Below are positions 8,092 to 11,827 of a stretch of DNA of 11,827 nucleotides, piece by piece; the first letter of the stretch is position 1, and the number at the start of each line of letters is the position of its first letter. A program made the translations under genes and the position numbers. Origin of the DNA: Beverwykella pulmonaria (Eukaryota; Ascomycota; Dothideomycetes; Pleosporales; Melanommataceae); the NCBI GenBank assembly GCA_001599595.1, contig BCHH01000001.1, forward strand, positions 3,275,088 to 3,286,914, given 5' to 3'. Under the pieces are notes generated by a model, which was not told where the DNA came from, did no database searches, and saw nothing but the letters and a program-made list of their open reading frames with translations.

Positions 8092-8162
8092 GTAAGATTT
8101 TTATACTAGACTAAATTACTAGTAATTTAGTAGGCATAGCAGTGTTGTTAACGTAGTTGCAG
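8092..8162 (+). other. Predicted 71-bp spliceosomal intron
   Basis: It starts GTAAGA, ends TTGCAG and contains GTTAACG with the branch-like TTAAC about 11 bases before the final AG. The length is typical of filamentous ascomycete introns. It falls exactly between codons (phase 0) and connects two reading frames (exon 1 frame and exon 2 frame differ by two) that otherwise need an unexplained frameshift. Internal stops in all frames support noncoding character. Confidence 0.65.
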
Positions 8163-8393
8163 GTTCCCTCCTATTGTAAGGATAAGTTTATAACCCTCTA
8201 GGGTGCTTTAGCAGTGTGGGAAGCGGCGGAGGAGGGTAAGGCGAAGGAGACCACATTTAGTGCCATTTAGGCAGCTGCCTAGAAACTAGCGTTGGTCGCC
8301 CAGGTTGTGAGGCGTCAGGAAGCCAAGCTTTCCGCAATTAACGTTTAGGTGGCTTCATATTATTTAAACGCTTAGTTGCTCCAGCGGGTTACC

Positions 8394-8435
8394 TCTCTAG
8401 AGACGCTTGCATCTTCTCTAGAGACGCTTGTATCC
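8394..8435 (+). repeat. 21-bp tandem duplication within the decayed gene
   Basis: Two adjacent 21-bp units (8394-8414, 8415-8435) share TCTCTAGAGACGCTTG and differ at two or three positions. They encode S-L-E-T-L-A-S and S-L-E-T-L-V-S. A unit length divisible by three and a preserved leucine heptad support a coding, coiled-coil origin. Confidence 0.85.
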
Positions 8436-8573
8436 TTGCTGCGCAATAATATAGGTAGGCTTTTAGGTGGCGCTAGAAAAGACAGGGGTTTAGGAGGTGT
8501 TTAGAGTAGTTAGGTAGGAAAAGGAAAAGGAGGACAGGGTAGAGAAAAAAGAGGGCAGGGTAGTTGTTGTTAG

Positions 8574-8637
8574 GAGGCAGAGGGTGGTAGTTGTCCAGAG
8601 GCAGAGGGTGATAGTTGTCTAGAGGCGGAGAGTAAAG
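8574..8637 (+). repeat. 24-bp in-frame tandem repeat within the decayed gene
   Basis: Units start at 8574, 8598 and 8622; the third is partial. The first two read GAGGCAGAGGGTGGTAGTTG plus TCCA or a near-identical version, encoding EAEGGSCP and EAEGDSCL. The 24-bp period keeps the reading frame. Confidence 0.8.
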
Positions 8638-8728
8638 GATCCTATAGTTCCGTCTCTACAACAGCTGCTAACTTGTTAGATAGAGTAAAGGGTAGTGGGT
8701 AAGTTAGATGCGTTCTAGATGTACTTCT

Positions 8729-8741
8729 AACATTTTTCTCC
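8729..8741 (-). promoter_or_regulatory. Candidate polypurine tract and LTR start of the minus-strand element
   Basis: On the minus strand GGAGAAAAA (8741-8733) runs straight into TGTTAG (8732-8727), about 37 bases beyond the pol stop codon. A purine run followed by TG is the expected 5' edge of a 3' LTR. The opposite LTR lies outside the window, so the boundary cannot be confirmed here. Confidence 0.4.
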
Positions 8742-8778
8742 ACAATAGGATGCCCTTTAGGGAGGACTTTCTCTACTC

Positions 8779-11700
8779 TCACTCTGCTCTATTATCTTCC
8801 AAGTAATCTATGTCTTCTACACTAGCTTCCTAAGCTTTAATCTAACAACCAAGTGCACAAGGAGGTCCTAGCCAATTTAGATACTTATTGTAAAAGGCCT
8901 TTAGCTTGTATAGGGCTCCTATAAAGTTAGATGCCTTATACTAAACTAGGTTAGGATTATGGCCTACCTATTTGACCCTGTACTTGAGCTTGTTGCAATA
9001 CAACTTGCTAGCTAATATCTCTTCTACTTCCCATTCTTTAACTCTGTTAATAGGGATACTAGGTAGTTTTAGAGCTTCTTGTCTAGGTAGAGGGTCCTAG
9101 GGATCTTTGCATAGAAGATTAGGTGCAAATATGTTAAAGATCTTTAATCTAGGAGGTAATTCTAACTAATAGGAGTTACCCACTTGTTTAAGCACCTTAA
9201 AAGGACCTTCCCACTTATTAGATAGCTTTTAGCTAGGACGTTGAACTACTAAGTTGCGAGTATCTAGGTAGACTATATTACTAACTTCCTAGTTAATTAG
9301 TCAACAGTGTTTGTTAACCACTGTTCGCATCCAATCTTAGGCCTTTTCTATGTTAACTTTGGCTGTTTCCTAAGCAGCGTGCATGTAGGTGGCCAATTTT
9401 AGGGCTTTAGCGTAATTAAGCTTGTTAGTGATTGTGGCGGGCTTAGCTAAGTGTTTCCAGTCCTAACTCTGTCAAGGTTTGTAACTATATAGGATATAAT
9501 ACAGAGTTATACTAATAGCTAAGTAGGGCAGTAATATCTAAGCTTAGTTAATTATTGGCAAGAGTTCGCTCTAATTGTCCTAGTAGAAGGATACAAAAGG
9601 GCGCAGCCTCTAGTTAATATACTTGTTTATAATTTCTGTCTGTCTGTTAGTTTCTTTGTAATAGGCAGTTGACAATTTAACTTTAGTGCCTATAATCTAA
9701 CAAAATTTAGACTAGAAACTAGACACAAACTAAGGTCTGTAATCTAAGATAATAGTTTTAGGAGTATAACTAAAGTAATATACCTATTAAATAAATAAGT
9801 TAGCCATGCCTTATAAGTTAATTGTCTTGTGGCATGGGATAGAAATCGCCTGTTTTAATAGCTAGTTAATTACTACTATTATCTAGTTATACCTAAATTT
9901 GTCCTTTAGGAATTCTTTAAAGTTAATGCACAAGTGCTACATTAGACAATTAGGAATTAGAAGTAGATAGATTAATCTAGGGATTTAGGTCTGTCTTAGA
10001 TGTGCCTTCCAACATGCAATGCAATTCTAAACATATTGTTTACACATAGCCTCTATACCTTTCTAGTAATATCTTTAGGATAATAACTAATAGGTTTTCG
10101 TGGCACTAGGGTAAGCTAATAACAGTTAGTTATGTGCTTCTTAGATAAGACAAGTAATTATAGGGGAGTCTGCTAAGACACACAACTAGTCACTATAGAG
10201 TAACAGTCTATTCTCTATCTAATATTGCTTTGGCAGTAGTTTCTGTTCCAAGTTAAAGGAGGCACAGTTCTCTTAAAGTAAGGCATTAATTAGCTCTAGC
10301 AAATCTAAAGACATAGCTTCTTCCACGCCCTAAATAGTGTTCAACGTAGCTATATAGGTAGTGGTCTGCTTAAGGTATACTAGGGCTAATTTAGCATTAA
10401 TTTAGTTGTTAAGTTAGTGTGGACTAAGTAAGACCCGTGATTAGTTGTCAATTTAAGCTAATCTTAGATTCTCTATGTCCTGTTCTTGACAACTAAGAAT
10501 ATTAGCACAAGCATTATCCTTGCCTAGGGTGTACACAATTTAAAAGTTATACTAAGCTAATACGTCTGCCTATTAGACCTGTTATAAATTAAGCACCTTA
10601 GTAGTTATAAAATATTCTAACAAGTAATAATTAGAATACACCTAGGTCCTAGTTGTAACAGAGGTTAATTCAGCTCTCTATAGTTAGAAGGCAGTAACAA
10701 TTGCAAACAGTTCCTTGTTATGTATTTCCTAGTTGAGTTCTAAACTAGACAGGACCTTGCTATAAAACGCCACAGGATACTATTTTCTGTCTGCGTGTTT
10801 CTACAAGAGGGTTCCTACTACTACTCTATTAGAGGCATCTGTTTTAACCTTAGTCCCTAATAAAGGGTTAAAATAGCAAAGGGTAGGTATCTTAAGTAAT
10901 TCTGCTTTTAGCTTCTTAAAGGCCGCATTATACTCTAAAGTCTATACAAAAGGGATTGCAGGGCTTTGCAACAAGAGGATTAGTTTTGCAATTTAGGAGA
11001 ACTTAGGTATAAATTGTTAATAGAAACTACAGAAGCCTAAGAAGGATTTCACGCCTGTAATTATAGTAGGCTTTTTCTAATTGCGTAGGGCTTCTACCTT
11101 AGCAGGGTTAACTTCTAGTCTAGTGTTAGTAAGGATATACCCTAGGTATTAGGTCTAGGTTACGTGGAACTTGCTTTTTAGGATATTAATCTAGAGGCTA
11201 GCTTGGCAAAGTCAATCAAATACTTTCTTAACATGTTTAATATAAGTAGCTTTGTCTTTAGAGTAGATTAGGATGTTATCTAGGTAAGCAATACAGAAGT
11301 TATCTAGATAGTTAATTAACACGTCATTTATGTAACGCTAATAAGTAGCTAGGCTGTTACATAATCTAAAAGGTAGGACCTTACACTTATATAATCTATA
11401 TTAGCTCCAAAAAGTAGTATACTCTTTAGAGGCAGGGTTAATCCTAATTTTGTTGAAAGCCGCACAAATATCTACCTTAGTAAAGATCTTAGCTTTAGCA
11501 GGTCACGCTAGTAGTTCATCTATGCGCAGTATTAGATAGGAATCCTTGCAGGTTAAGGCATTTAATTTGCAATAATCCACACAGATGCGTAGACTACTGT
11601 TAGGCTTCCAAACACACAACAATAGGGATGCAAAAGGGCTCTTGCTTGCTTCAATCCAACCTTTTGTAAGGTTGTCTATAATGTAGGCCTTAGTTGCTTT

Positions 11701-11827
11701 AAGCTCCTCTACATTCTACTTGTACAAGGGACTATAGTAATTTAGAAGGGGTTTAGTAAGCACTATCTTGTAATTATAGGTGCAATGTTCTGCAAGCTAA
11801 TCTGCCTCTGTCTAATTAAACAAATTA
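8779..11827 (-). pseudogene. pol of the minus-strand Ty3/gypsy element (RT-RNase H-integrase-chromodomain), partial and RIP-inactivated
   Basis: One frame is kept from the window edge to the TGA at 8781-8779. Reverse transcriptase begins near 11780 (YYSPLYK), with IFTKVDICAAFNKIRI and the catalytic box now YLDN (codons 11286-11275) for YLDD. RNase H has KTDASN (Asp codon at 10839), EIHNKELFAIV and LGKDNA near its end. The integrase zinc region keeps C-X2-C (10023 and 10014). In the core the first Asp is now Asn (HLCIN-F, codon 9924), while the second Asp (codon 9744) and Glu (codon 9636) remain with D-X35-E spacing. The GPF/Y-like segment reads KWEGPFKVL. The chromodomain is at about 9036-8875: EWEVEEILASKLY, then LKYRVK-stop-VGHNPN. 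An acidic tail follows (EASVEDIDYLEDN). TAG/TAA stops replace Trp, Gln and probably Arg positions throughout. The terminating TGA is one of few left and is probably the original stop. Confidence 0.92.
8875..9036 (-). other. Chromodomain at the integrase C-terminus (minus-strand element)
   Basis: EWEVEEILASKLY followed by KLKYRVK, a stop at the expected Trp, VGHNPNLV, a second stop at the expected Trp, and YKAS-NF fits the chromodomain pattern of fungal chromoviruses better than the copy in the first element. Two aromatic-cage Trp positions appear as TAG, as expected from TGG to TAG. Confidence 0.85.

Larger units (their letters stand above)
7927..8702 (+). pseudogene. Decayed intron-containing gene: Cys-rich motif plus coiled coil, function unknown
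   Basis: The ATG at 7927 opens a frame with two TAG codons that leads to C-[stop]-YC-VSKNKKCHP (Cys codons at 8074, 8083 and nearby), a compact C-X2-C-type motif. Removing a 71-bp intron (8092-8162) joins CHP directly to VPSYCKDKF and keeps the frame. Exon 2 then reads ALAVWEAAEEGKAKETTFSAI, KLALVAQVVRRQEAKLSAI and LLQRVTSLETLASSLETLVS, an Ala/Glu/Leu-rich segment likely to form a coiled coil. A Gly/Lys-rich stretch and an acidic tail with an eight-residue repeat (EAEGGSCP) follow, ending at TAA 8700-8702. Eight or more TAG codons, of the kind RIP makes from TGG or CAG, interrupt it. RIP is much lighter than in the flanking retroelements. I recognise no family with a named function; a Cys motif followed by a coiled coil could belong to a nucleic-acid-binding or element-associated protein, but that is a guess. 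Confidence 0.6.
7738..8732 (-). repeat. Tentative 3' LTR of the minus-strand element
   Basis: The segment starts TGTTAG on the plus strand (7738) and ends CTAACA (8727-8732), giving 6-bp inverted ends of the TG...CA type, with the candidate polypurine tract next to 8732. Its length of 995 bp is long but within the known range for Ty3/gypsy LTRs. It would enclose the whole decayed intron-containing gene in antisense. A chance 6-bp match somewhere in 1 kb is not rare (roughly one in four), and no target-site duplication is evident, so this is only a hypothesis. Confidence 0.25.
8733..11827 (-). mobile_element. Second RIP-degenerated Ty3/gypsy chromovirus, 3' two thirds, minus strand
   Basis: A pol region on the minus strand enters at the right edge of the window in reverse transcriptase and ends with a chromodomain and a stop at 8779. 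Gag, protease and the 5' LTR lie beyond 11827. It differs from the first element: the coding end is only about 90 codons past the chromodomain start, there is no long extension, and the protein sequence is clearly divergent. RIP is heavy but slightly less complete (about 11 TCA, CCA, TGA or TGG in 9421-10140 by hand count). Its 3' end faces the 3' end of the decayed gene. Confidence 0.88.

Overview
The window looks like repeat-rich heterochromatic DNA of a filamentous ascomycete (Pezizomycotina). The evidence is two chromodomain-carrying Ty3/gypsy retrotransposons riddled with C-to-T changes on both strands, the signature of repeat-induced point mutation (RIP), plus a short intron with fungal splice signals. 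No intact protein-coding gene was found. Residue identities rest on translating the sequence by eye; no database was searched.

Layout. Positions 1-248 are one arm of a long inverted repeat whose outer part is a 34-bp minisatellite. Positions 255-7180 hold a plus-strand Ty3/gypsy coding region: gag with a CCHC zinc knuckle, then in the -1 frame protease, reverse transcriptase, RNase H, integrase and a chromodomain, then about 600 codons of unknown function. Stops are scattered throughout, almost all TAA or TAG, but the pol frame is kept for 5.7 kb. The coding region begins 7 bp inside the left repeat arm and its last stop lies 2 bp inside the right arm (7176 onward). The right arm carries the same minisatellite inverted (7290-7561), followed by a second copy of the arm core (about 7565-7624). 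A purine-rich tract ends 2 bp before the right arm, as expected at the edge of a 3' LTR. The left copy faces the opposite way, so the terminal repeats are inverted rather than direct.

Positions 7625-8732 are only lightly mutated. They hold a CT-rich and CA-rich leader and a decayed plus-strand gene (7927-8702) with a Cys-rich motif, a 71-bp intron and a coiled-coil region with in-frame repeats. Positions 8779-11827 are the 3' two thirds of a second, different Ty3/gypsy element on the minus strand (reverse transcriptase, RNase H, integrase, chromodomain). It runs off the right edge. A purine tract and a TGTTAG/CTAACA pair suggest that its 3' LTR could be 7738-8732, which would place the decayed gene inside the LTR in antisense; this is tentative.

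The most unusual points are: a full Ty3 gag-pol bracketed by inverted terminal repeats; one repeat arm mutated and the other not, with every difference in the RIP direction; near-complete loss of pyrimidine-C-A trinucleotides; and an uncharacterised 600-codon stretch after the chromodomain.
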